A stretch of DNA of 6,021 nucleotides from an uncultured Ruminococcus sp. (GTDB taxonomy: Bacteria; Bacillota; Clostridia; Oscillospirales; Acutalibacteraceae), in contig USJJ01000093.1 in NCBI GenBank assembly GCA_900554995.1, forward strand, positions 1-6,021, written 5' to 3'. A program made the position numbers and the translations under genes. The notes beneath the pieces were generated by a model. It had not been told where the DNA came from. It made no database searches and was given only the letters and a program-made list of their open reading frames with translations. The first letter of the stretch is position 1. Every line of letters begins with the position of its first letter. Positions 1 to 5,605 of the stretch are shown one piece after another.

Positions 1-176
1 AGCGGGTCACGCTGAATATAGCCCGCCTCCTCAAGAGCGTCGAGATTCGACTGAACGGACGACGTGGATCTCAGACCGACTGCCGCACCGATTTCACGAA
101 CCGACGGCGGGATTCCGTCCGCACTGCGCTGAACAAGAAAATCGTATATTTTACGCTGAGTTTCATTAATAGACAT
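1..176 (-). CDS. lexA: LexA repressor, N-terminal DNA-binding part (partial, runs off left edge)
   Basis: This is the first 58 codons of LexA, the SOS-response repressor, which binds operators as a dimer and self-cleaves when RecA is activated by DNA damage. The visible part is the winged-helix DNA-binding domain: an opening helix (TQRKIYDFLVQ, residues 6-16), the very typical PPSVREIG followed by AVGLRS (residues 23-37), and the recognition-helix and wing region ending EEAGYIQRDP (49-58). The C-terminal Ser/Lys autoprotease domain lies outside the window. The ATG at 174-176 is chosen because AGAGG (185-189) sits 8 bases upstream. The gene diverges from the GDPD gene across a 155-base intergenic region that holds its promoter and an apparent LexA operator, implying autoregulation. 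Identification of the family is secure from the HTH sequence; that it is the main cellular LexA is inferred. Confidence 0.95.
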   Translation of the reverse strand, partial: MSINETQRKIYDFLVQRSADGIPPSVREIGAAVGLRSTSSVQSNLDALEEAGYIQRDP

Positions 177-210
177 ATGCTCAACCTCTTTTCATTCTTA
201 CTACACAGGT

Positions 211-239
211 ATTATAACACAAACGTTCGGAAAAAGCAA
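211..239 (-). promoter_or_regulatory. Predicted sigma-A promoter of lexA
   Basis: On the minus strand a perfect TATAAT (-10, 211-216) lies 17 bases downstream of TTGCTT (-35, 234-239). The predicted start of transcription is near 204, giving a leader of about 28 bases containing the AGAGG ribosome binding site. The -35 hexamer is overlapped by the LexA-box-like palindrome, as expected for a self-repressed lexA promoter. Confidence 0.7.
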
Positions 240-250
240 ACATTTGTTTG
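237..250. promoter_or_regulatory. LexA (SOS) box overlapping the lexA -35 element
   Basis: CAAACATTTGTTTG is a palindrome with 6-base arms and a 2-base centre. It fits the Gram-positive LexA operator CGAAC-N4-GTTCG except for a symmetric G-to-A and C-to-T change, one in each arm. It overlaps the lexA -35 hexamer, so bound LexA should block polymerase. A poorer second candidate, CGAAC-N4-GTGTT on the minus strand (216-229), fills the promoter spacer. The identity of the operator is inferred from sequence and position only. Confidence 0.7.
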
Positions 251-282
251 GCAAAAAATATAAAAAATTTCTCTTTATTTTT

Positions 283-310
283 TTGAATTTTTGTGCTACA
301 ATTATATAAA
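283..310 (+). promoter_or_regulatory. Predicted promoter of the GDPD / hydrolase / YhhN cluster
   Basis: Two overlapping solutions are visible. One is an extended -10, TGCTACAAT (294-302), with only a poor -35 upstream. The other is TTGAAT (283-288) followed after 16 bases by TATAAA (305-310). The surrounding 250-310 region is strongly AT-rich. Either would give a short leader before the GAGGT ribosome binding site at 322-326. The LexA-box-like palindrome ends about 30-45 bases upstream, so LexA could also affect this divergent promoter, though it does not overlap the core elements. Confidence 0.4.
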
Positions 311-331
311 TAAATAGTTTTGAGGTCAAAT

Positions 332-1558
332 ATGGTTAATTTTTGCAAAAAAACGGCATTCTTTATGCTTATCCTTATATTATCTGTTACAATCCTTGCG
401 CCCTGCGTCTCGGCACTCGACTCAGTCGAGGCCGTAAAGAGCCTCTCCGACGGCGGAGAAAAAATAATCTGCATCGCTCACAGAGGCGATTGGCACAGCT
501 TTCCCGAAAATTCCGCGGAGGCGGTCAATGCCGCACTGGAGTACGATGCGGTTTCCGTTGACGTAAAGCTCAGCTCGGACGGGATTCCCGTTCTTATGGC
601 GGACGAGACGGTCGACAGAATGTGCGTCGATTCCGACAGCAAACCCATCAGCGGCACAGTATCCTCGTTCACTTTTGCCCAGCTCGGTGAAATGTACCTG
701 CGTGAGGACAACGGCGGCACGAATAAGAGCAAAACCGACTGCCGTATTCCCGAGCTTAAAAAGATCTTTGAAGTCTCTGACGGTAAAACCGCAATTGTTG
801 TCAATGTCAGCGAGAGCGATTTTAAGACGATTTATGATTACGTAAAAGCTCTCGGCAAGCTCGATGAGACCGTTTTCAGGATAAATGCAAAGGCGAAAAA
901 AATCGTTGAACTGACAAAGGATCTTGATGGAATAAAAGTTTTGGGGAACTATCAGGGCAACATTATTTTCCTTGCCACATCTGCAGTTAAAGAATGTTTT
1001 TCAAACGGTATTTATACAATAGAAATGGGAAGCACCAACGGAAACGGTGTTCTCTACGGCAATTTTCTACTGAAACGTTTTGTCGGAAACAAGCGTGCTA
1101 TGGTCTCGATGGTAAACGGCAGATGCGGCAAAAGAACGGACAATGAAACAGGCTGGGATGATCTTATCTCCCGTGGTTACAGCGCTATCGAGACGGATTT
1201 TCCCGCAGAACTGACCGAATATATTAGAAAAACGAATTCTGCGGCAATTGATCTTGAAAAATTCATCGATCTCTATAACGGAATTGACCTCACGCCGTAC
1301 AATACCGAAAGCGAAAAAGCATTTTCCTCTGCCCTGTCGGAGGCAAAGTCTCTCCTTGGCACTCCGTGCTCATTTTCCGAAATAGCGGATGCACGCTCCG
1401 CTTTGCAATCGGCTCACGATTCGCTGACTGTCGGAGAAAAAAAGAACGTTACGCTAAAATTCAAATTTACTCCGGGCAGAATAATCACCGTCGTCCTTTG
1501 CGGTGCGGCGTTCACCGTCGGAACACTTTATCTCATAAGCAAAAAGAAAGAAAACTGA
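332..1558 (+). CDS. Secreted, membrane-anchored GDPD-fold protein with FIVAR-like stalk; active site appears degenerate
   Basis: This is a 408-residue protein. An N-terminal signal peptide (KK, then a hydrophobic run from residue 8, likely cleaved after VSA at 28) precedes a glycerophosphodiester phosphodiesterase TIM-barrel domain (about 45-300): AHRG (49-52), PEN (58-60), DVKLSSDG (77-84), DETVDR (91-96) and the C-terminal YSAIETDFPAEL (283-294). A helical FIVAR-like module follows (about 305-366), then one membrane helix (about 383-402) and a KKKEN tail. The domain should face outside, tethered to the membrane. Known GDPDs split glycerophosphodiesters into alcohol and glycerol-3-phosphate with two His and a metal held by Glu/Asp/Glu. 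Here His50 and Asp77 remain, but Ser75, Ala90 and Asn158 stand where Glu, His and Glu are expected, so catalysis is doubtful. ATG332 follows GAGGT by 5 bases; the in-frame TTG at 320 abuts that site and is unlikely. First gene of a probable three-gene operon. Confidence 0.85.
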   Translation: MVNFCKKTAFFMLILILSVTILAPCVSALDSVEAVKSLSDGGEKIICIAHRGDWHSFPENSAEAVNAALEYDAVSVDVKLSSDGIPVLMADETVDRMCVDSDSKPISGTVSSFTFAQLGEMYLREDNGGTNKSKTDCRIPELKKIFEVSDGKTAIVVNVSESDFKTIYDYVKALGKLDETVFRINAKAKKIVELTKDLDGIKVLGNYQGNIIFLATSAVKECFSNGIYTIEMGSTNGNGVLYGNFLLKRFVGNKRAMVSMVNGRCGKRTDNETGWDDLISRGYSAIETDFPAELTEYIRKTNSAAIDLEKFIDLYNGIDLTPYNTESEKAFSSALSEAKSLLGTPCSFSEIADARSALQSAHDSLTVGEKKNVTLKFKFTPGRIITVVLCGAAFTVGTLYLISKKKEN

Positions 1559-1561
1559 TTT

Positions 1562-1581
1562 ACCGTCCGGAAGGTGACGGT
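1562..1581 (+). repeat. Small inverted repeat between GDPD and hydrolase genes
   Basis: ACCGTC (1562-1567) and GACGGT (1576-1581) can form a 6-base-pair stem with an 8-base loop. It starts 3 bases after the GDPD stop codon and ends 6 bases before the AGGAGG of the next gene. No T-tract follows, so it is not a classic terminator. It could affect mRNA processing or stability, or be chance. Confidence 0.35.
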
Positions 1582-1600
1582 TTAAATAGGAGGGATAAAA

Positions 1601-3196
1601 TTGGATATCAAAGAAAAAATTCGGATTCCGAGGGCGGACTACCCCGAACAGGTCGGCATATCTTCTAAGGCAATATCCGAGCTGATTCGGGATTTCAAGG
1701 AACACAACATTGAAGTCCACAGTATAATGATCATAAGAGACGGCAAGGTCGCTTATGAGACCTGGGCGGCACCCTATGCGCCCGAATATCCCCATATGAT
1801 GTACTCCGTCAGCAAGAGCTTCACCTCGACTGCGGTGGGATTTGCAATTGATGAGGGACTGATGACGCTTGATACAAGGCTCATTGACATCTTCCCCGAG
1901 TACAGACCAAAGGAGAACGACCCGAATCTTGAAAAGCTGAATGTCCACCATCTTCTCTCAATGCAGTCGGGCAAAAATGTCAGCGTTTTCTCCGATAAGG
2001 GTAAGAATCACTGGATCAAGGATTACTTTGATGCCTCTTGGAAATTCAGCCCCGGTGACGGTCACTGGCAGTACATAAGCGAAAATCAGTATATGCTCTG
2101 CGCTATGCTGACGAGGATAACGGGAATGTCCGTTGTTGAATATCTGACGCCGAGACTGTTTGAGCCACTCGGAATTGACGTCCCTTTCTGGGAACACGAC
2201 GTTGACGGAATTGAAGCCGGAGGCTGGGGTCTTTATCTAAAAACCGAGGATCTCGCAAAATTTATGTACTGCTATCAGCAGCACGGAAAGTTTAACGGCA
2301 AGCAGGTTATTCCCGAAAAATGGACCTATCTTGCGCAAAGGCAGCAGGCGAACAACTCACCATTTACCAATGTAATTGACAGTCAGTGCGGCTATGGCTA
2401 CTGCTTCTGGCGTTGCGGCGGAATCAATGGCTACCGTGCGGACGGAATGTTCTCACAGTTCGGAATAGTCTCTAACGATGACGACATTGTTTACGTTATG
2501 ACAGCCGGTGAAATCAATGAACAAAAAACACGAGACTGCATTTGGCGGCATTTCAACGACCTTATAATTGAAAACGACAGTGAGCCGACTCCCGAAGTCA
2601 AGCCGGAGCTGGAGGCTCTCCCCGACGATCTTGCCGCCGAGGAGCGCAGTCCTCTTGAGGAAAAAATTGAGGGTAAAGAAATCTATCTTCAAAAAAATCC
2701 GATTCTTAATGCCGCAGGCTTCCCGCTCAGTATGCTTCCGATTCCGATCGTCTATATGTCGGGGGACCGTGCAGGCAATATTGACAATGTGGTCTTCGCT
2801 TTCGGTGAGGACACCTGCACAATGACGTGGGACGAGGGTGACGAGCACAACACGATTGTCTGCGGAATGGACGGTAAAGCTCGAACAAGTCCGATTACAC
2901 TTGCAGGTATGAATTTCACGGCATTTTCGACCGCCGCATGGATCAAGGAGAACACCCTTGAGGTTCATATGAGGCCTATCGGCGGAATATGTATGAGAAA
3001 AATTAAATTCAGCTTTGACGGACACAGAGTCAAGTTATACCCATCAAGCCAAATGTCGATGACGGCGATGGCAAAATCGCTTGCGCTTGATGTTGATTCA
3101 TTCTTCCCGTCGATTCTGCACAATTTCGGGCTGGTCGCATTCGATCAGCTTCCCGCAATAATCGATGCACCGATATTCGGAAGAATAGAAAACTAA
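1601..3196 (+). CDS. Serine hydrolase, beta-lactamase/class C-like fold, with unassigned C-terminal domain
   Basis: This is a 531-residue protein of the beta-lactamase-related COG1680 family (esterases, peptidases, amidases). The N-terminal catalytic domain (about 15-325) has the nucleophile motif SVSK (Ser69, Lys72), followed by FTSTAVGFAIDEGLMTLD. The second motif is Y158-I-S in WQYISENQY, which replaces the usual Y-x-N. The third-strand region, GYRADGMFSQFG (277-288), stands where other members carry H/K-x-G. Substrate cannot be told from this. After an acidic, proline-rich linker (about 325-360) comes a C-terminal region (about 360-531) that I do not recognise. There is no signal peptide, so a cytoplasmic location is likely, unlike its secreted upstream neighbour. 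The start is TTG at 1601, supported by a perfect AGGAGG (1588-1593) 7 bases upstream; no nearby ATG is as well placed. It lies 42 bases after the GDPD gene and 44 before the YhhN gene, suggesting co-transcription. Confidence 0.88.
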   Translation: MDIKEKIRIPRADYPEQVGISSKAISELIRDFKEHNIEVHSIMIIRDGKVAYETWAAPYAPEYPHMMYSVSKSFTSTAVGFAIDEGLMTLDTRLIDIFPEYRPKENDPNLEKLNVHHLLSMQSGKNVSVFSDKGKNHWIKDYFDASWKFSPGDGHWQYISENQYMLCAMLTRITGMSVVEYLTPRLFEPLGIDVPFWEHDVDGIEAGGWGLYLKTEDLAKFMYCYQQHGKFNGKQVIPEKWTYLAQRQQANNSPFTNVIDSQCGYGYCFWRCGGINGYRADGMFSQFGIVSNDDDIVYVMTAGEINEQKTRDCIWRHFNDLIIENDSEPTPEVKPELEALPDDLAAEERSPLEEKIEGKEIYLQKNPILNAAGFPLSMLPIPIVYMSGDRAGNIDNVVFAFGEDTCTMTWDEGDEHNTIVCGMDGKARTSPITLAGMNFTAFSTAAWIKENTLEVHMRPIGGICMRKIKFSFDGHRVKLYPSSQMSMTAMAKSLALDVDSFFPSILHNFGLVAFDQLPAIIDAPIFGRIEN

Positions 3197-3240
3197 GTAA
3201 AAATATAGTTGAGACAATTTTGATTCGAGGTGACATTTAT

Positions 3241-3984
3241 ATGGACGATAAATTGTATTTTGTGATTTTCGGTATAATTCTTGCAATTATGGCGGTTGTT
3301 ATTCCGTTCTTTTTGAAAGCGGAAACTCCTAAGCCCTGCAAAAAATCACTTATACTTAAACAGACCTGTTCAACGATTTTTCTTGCGAATGCGCTTATCG
3401 CAGGACTGATCGGCGACTTCACGAGATATGCCGCATTGATGTTTATAGGTCTTTGCTTCTCGTGGCTCGGAGATTACCTCCTCCACGTCAACCCCGGTCA
3501 AGGATTTTTTGTTGCGGGTCTTTCATCGTTCCTTGTAGGACACATTTTTTACACTGCGGCGTACTGCAAGGCATTCAGAGTTCTTTTTCCGTGGGTGTCA
3601 ATTGTCACCGTGCCTAAAGTAATTGCTTACATACTCATTCTTGCAGCGGCAATGCTTTGCGCGCTGTTTGTTGAAAAAATCTCTCTCGGAAAAATGTTCG
3701 TCCCCTGCTTCCTTTACGCCGCAACAATTACTGCAATGGCAGTTGAGGCGTTTTCACTCGCCATTACAATTATGACTACATCAAGTAATGTCAAGGATCC
3801 GATATTTACCGGAATTATGCTTATGCTCGGAGCGGCGCTTTTTGTAATCTCCGACTACACACTTTCGATTTTGACATTCAAAAAAGGTGTTGAAAAGCAC
3901 GGGGCATTACGTCAGGTAAATATTTGGACATATTTCTATGCTCAGCTCTTCCTCGGCGTTTCGATTTATTTCATTTCAACCTGA
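3241..3984 (+). CDS. YhhN/TMEM86-family membrane protein, probable lysoplasmalogenase
   Basis: This is a 247-residue polytopic protein with about eight hydrophobic segments. Family signatures are clear: FSWLGDYLL (73-81), FFVAGLSSFLVGHIFYTAAY (89-108) and, near the end, GAALFVISDYTLSI (197-210). The aspartates in GD (Asp78) and SD (Asp205) and His101 in GHIFY are the conserved polar residues typical of YhhN proteins. Characterised members, such as animal TMEM86B, cleave the vinyl-ether bond of lysoplasmalogens to a fatty aldehyde and glycerophospho-ethanolamine or -choline. Many anaerobic clostridia make plasmalogens, so this role is plausible but untested here. ATG3241 is chosen because GAGGTG (3227-3232) lies 8 bases upstream; the in-frame TTG at 3220 precedes that site. 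It is the last gene of the cluster and ends at a strong terminator. Confidence 0.87.
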   Translation: MDDKLYFVIFGIILAIMAVVIPFFLKAETPKPCKKSLILKQTCSTIFLANALIAGLIGDFTRYAALMFIGLCFSWLGDYLLHVNPGQGFFVAGLSSFLVGHIFYTAAYCKAFRVLFPWVSIVTVPKVIAYILILAAAMLCALFVEKISLGKMFVPCFLYAATITAMAVEAFSLAITIMTTSSNVKDPIFTGIMLMLGAALFVISDYTLSILTFKKGVEKHGALRQVNIWTYFYAQLFLGVSIYFIST

Positions 3985-4008
3985 TATCACAATGTAACCG
4001 AATAAAGC

Positions 4009-4048
4009 AAAGACTGCCTCGATTTCAAACTAACCGAGGCAGTTCTTT
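4009..4048. terminator. Bidirectional intrinsic terminator between convergent YhhN gene and spoVT
   Basis: ACTGCCTCG (4013-4021) pairs perfectly with CGAGGCAGT (4035-4043) around a 13-base loop. AAAG on the left (4009-4012) pairs with CTTT on the right (4045-4048) if one T is bulged out. Minus-strand transcripts of spoVT, whose stop codon is at 4047-4049, run into the stem and then a U-rich stretch. Plus-strand transcripts of the YhhN gene meet the same stem followed by TTCTTTAC. Confidence 0.85.
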
Positions 4049-4580
4049 ACTGTTCCATTTGTTTGCCGATGAATGAAGCGGCAACCTGTGCCAGTTTCGT
4101 TTCCGTCGGTGAAATTTTCGATCCGTCGCTCCAAAGAAACACCACGGCGCCGAGAATATCGCCGTTGCCGATTATCGGCATTGCGACCGACGCTCCGTAA
4201 TCAATGCCCTCGATTGGGTACATTTGCCTGTCACGGTCGCCCGTGTAAAGCTGTCTTGATTCCATCACGTCCTCAAGCTCCTTACTAATCCTTTTTTCGA
4301 GAAAATCCTTCTTTGAAACACCTGCGCAGGAGATCACGTGGTCACGGTCGCAAATGAGTACAGGCGTTGTCACATTGCGGTACAGAACGTCGGCAAAATG
4401 CTCCGTCACATCGGAAATTTCACTTATCGGCGAGTATTTTTTAAATATAACGCCGCCCTCCGTGTCGGTGAAAATTTCCAGCGGAGCGCCCTCCTTGATA
4501 TGCATTGTGCGGCGGATCTCTTTCGGAATAACCACACGGCCGAGATCGTCGATTCGTCTAACAATTCCGGTTGCTTTCAT
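4047..4580 (-). CDS. spoVT: Stage V sporulation protein T, transcriptional regulator
   Basis: This 177-residue protein is almost the length of Bacillus subtilis SpoVT (178). The N-terminal AbrB-type swapped-hairpin DNA-binding domain is textbook: MKATGIVRRIDDLGRVVIPK, then EIRRTMHIKEGAPLEIF (21-37). The rest (about 52-177) is the GAF-like sensor domain, including VTTPVLICDRDHVI (70-83), ASVAMPIIGNGDILGAVVF (130-148) and a C-terminal helix with TETKLAQVAASFIGKQ (159-174). In B. subtilis SpoVT is made in the forespore under sigma-G and tunes sigma-G-dependent genes for spore coat, cortex and germination. This is the strongest sign that the host forms spores. AGAGGAG (4589-4595) lies 8 bases before the ATG. 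The gene is convergent with the YhhN gene. Upstream is a 140-base region with two hairpins and a small gene in the same direction. Confidence 0.97.
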   Translation of the reverse strand: MKATGIVRRIDDLGRVVIPKEIRRTMHIKEGAPLEIFTDTEGGVIFKKYSPISEISDVTEHFADVLYRNVTTPVLICDRDHVISCAGVSKKDFLEKRISKELEDVMESRQLYTGDRDRQMYPIEGIDYGASVAMPIIGNGDILGAVVFLWSDGSKISPTETKLAQVAASFIGKQMEQ

Positions 4581-4600
4581 ATATTATTCTCCTCTTTGAT

Positions 4601-4622
4601 GACCGCTGATCGGTCTTTTTTT
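4601..4622 (+). terminator. Terminator-like hairpin in the spoVT leader, facing antisense to spoVT
   Basis: GACCG-CTGAT-CGGTC (4601-4615) is followed on the plus strand by seven Ts (4616-4622), the layout of a compact intrinsic terminator. No plus-strand gene ends here, so it could only stop read-through or antisense transcripts crossing spoVT. On the minus strand the same hairpin sits in the spoVT leader, 5 bases ahead of its AGAGGAG ribosome binding site, where it might influence translation. The 5-base-pair stem is short, so efficiency is uncertain. Confidence 0.5.
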
Positions 4623-4625
4623 CGT

Positions 4626-4681
4626 TTGCAAAAATAGTGTTCGCCGCTTTTTATTTTTTATGCGGCAGTAATTGCAAAAAA
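4626..4681. repeat. Nested repeats upstream of spoVT
   Basis: GCCGC (4643-4647) and GCGGC (4662-4666) form an inverted repeat around a 14-base A/T-only loop. Outside them TTGCAAAAA occurs twice, at 4626-4634 and 4672-4680, on the same strand; its TTGCAA core is itself palindromic. The block occupies the likely spoVT promoter region. On the minus strand, GCATC (4682-4686) and CATAAAA (4656-4662) faintly resemble sigma-F/sigma-G elements, but the 19-base spacing is longer than usual. It may hold regulator sites; none can be named. Confidence 0.35.
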
Positions 4682-4720
4682 GATGCTCAAGAGTTATAAT
4701 ATAGAAAAAGATCCAAACGG

Positions 4721-4876
4721 TTAATGTCCTTTGCCGTTCAACAATCGCAGAAGCTCTTCACGATAACCGAGCAAGGCAAAAGCCTGATTTTTTCTGAATT
4801 TTAAAGGCAGAGAGCTATTACAGACATTGTTTTCAAGATCCTTGATTCGCTGTTTCAGATATTCTTCTGTCGTCAT
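4721..4876 (-). CDS. Small hypothetical protein, 51 residues
   Basis: I do not recognise this protein. From the ATG at 4874-4876 it encodes MTTEEYLKQRIKDLENN (1-17), a short middle (NSSLPLKFRKNQAF, 20-33) and GYREELLRLLNGKGH at the end: charged, helical and soluble, with an amphipathic first helix. GGTG (4883-4886) lies 6 bases upstream of this start. The open frame extends upstream to 4927, but those earlier ATGs lack a ribosome binding site and would overlap the divergent gene's start. It reads in the same direction as spoVT, 140 bases upstream of it, and diverges from the QueG-like gene with only 45 bases between starts. Composition looks protein-like, but the size leaves real doubt. Confidence 0.5.
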   Translation of the reverse strand: MTTEEYLKQRIKDLENNVCNSSLPLKFRKNQAFALLGYREELLRLLNGKGH

Positions 4877-4921
4877 AAACATCACCGTTAATATTTTTTG
4901 CATAACAAAAGAGGTTATTAA

Positions 4922-5605
4922 ATGCAAGTACAGGAAGAATTGAAAAATTTTTTATTTGAAAACGGAGTTGCCGACGTCGGCTTCACCTGTGTTGACGACG
5001 GACCATTCGGAGAAAAAAGCTATGCGATGAGCATTGTCGTCAAACTCTCCGATGCTGTCATCGACGAGATAACGGACGAGCCGACCCACTCATATTTTCA
5101 CCATTACAGAACTGTCAATGCGTTTATCGACCGCACGCTTTTACAATGCGGCTTTATTCTCGAAAAGCACGGGTATAAATACATCCCGATCGGCGCCTCT
5201 CAGAGCATTAACAAGGACGGCTGGAACTATCACGGAAGATATTCGCACAAGAAGATTGCCACACTTTCCGGCCTCGGCGGAATCGGCAAAAGCTGTCTTT
5301 TCCTTCACAGGGAATACGGTCCGAGGGTGAGACTCGGAACGCTTTTCACCGATTGTCCGTTTGAAATTCAAACTCACGAATATTTTTCGCCCTGCACTGA
5401 ATGCGATTTGTGCGAAAAGGCTTGCCCATCGGGTGCAATCGGCGGTAAAATGTGGGCTGTCGGTATGGAACGGGAAGAGTTTTTTAATCCCGAGAAATGC
5501 AGTACATATATGAAAAAGAAATTTCAACACATCGGCAGAGGTGCAGTATGCGGAATATGTATGCGTGTCTGCCCCGCCGGAAGGAGAATTAACAATGGAC
5601 GATAA
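4922..5605 (+). CDS. Short QueG-like double [4Fe-4S] cluster protein
   Basis: This 227-residue protein resembles epoxyqueuosine reductase (QueG) and related iron-sulfur proteins. The stretch HKKIATLSGLGGIGKS (109-124), then YGPRVRLGTLFTD (132-144), matches the QueG segment around AGLGWIGKN. The ferredoxin part carries eight Cys in the two-cluster pattern: C158-x2-C161-x2-C164-x3-C168-P and C193 ... C210-x2-C213-x3-C217-P. It is shorter than typical QueG (300 residues or more). By alignment from memory, the QueG catalytic Asp, about 13 residues before the AGLG-equivalent, is Tyr103 here with no Asp nearby. It is therefore probably not a true QueG; a role as a cytoplasmic electron-transfer or reductase protein of unknown substrate is more likely. 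GAGG (4911-4914) is 7 bases before the ATG. Its 3' end overlaps the DUF896 gene by 11 bases, so the two are translationally coupled. Confidence 0.82.
   Translation: MQVQEELKNFLFENGVADVGFTCVDDGPFGEKSYAMSIVVKLSDAVIDEITDEPTHSYFHHYRTVNAFIDRTLLQCGFILEKHGYKYIPIGASQSINKDGWNYHGRYSHKKIATLSGLGGIGKSCLFLHREYGPRVRLGTLFTDCPFEIQTHEYFSPCTECDLCEKACPSGAIGGKMWAVGMEREEFFNPEKCSTYMKKKFQHIGRGAVCGICMRVCPAGRRINNGR

Noticed and set aside
320..331. TTG start giving a longer GDPD protein (412 residues)
   Set aside because: The TTG directly precedes and overlaps the context of the GAGGT ribosome binding site at 322-326; the ATG at 332 has correct spacing and a cleaner signal peptide.
1454..1951. 165-codon open frame on the minus strand
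   Set aside because: It covers the end of the GDPD gene and the start of the hydrolase in antisense and has no recognisable domain.
2453..3025. 190-codon open frame on the minus strand
   Set aside because: It is wholly antisense to the serine hydrolase gene, and its translation shows no family features; a shadow of the coding strand.
3220..3240. TTG start giving a longer YhhN protein
   Set aside because: It lies upstream of the GAGGTG ribosome binding site, which points to ATG3241; the extra residues add nothing family-like.
3241..3252. ATGGACGATAAA at the start of both the YhhN gene and the DUF896 gene (again at 5595-5606)
   Set aside because: Twelve bases encoding MDDK in unrelated proteins; most likely coincidence of start-codon context.
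4705..4738. Possible terminator of the 51-codon gene (AACGG/CCGTT arms, then five Ts on the minus strand)
   Set aside because: The stem is only 5 base pairs, the loop 13 bases, and the T-run is separated from the stem; too weak to call.
4899..4927. Promoter for the 51-codon gene (TTGCAT, 17 bases, TATGCA on the minus strand)
   Set aside because: Half the -10 consensus is missing and the -35 overlaps the start codon of the divergent gene; could easily be chance in AT-rich DNA.
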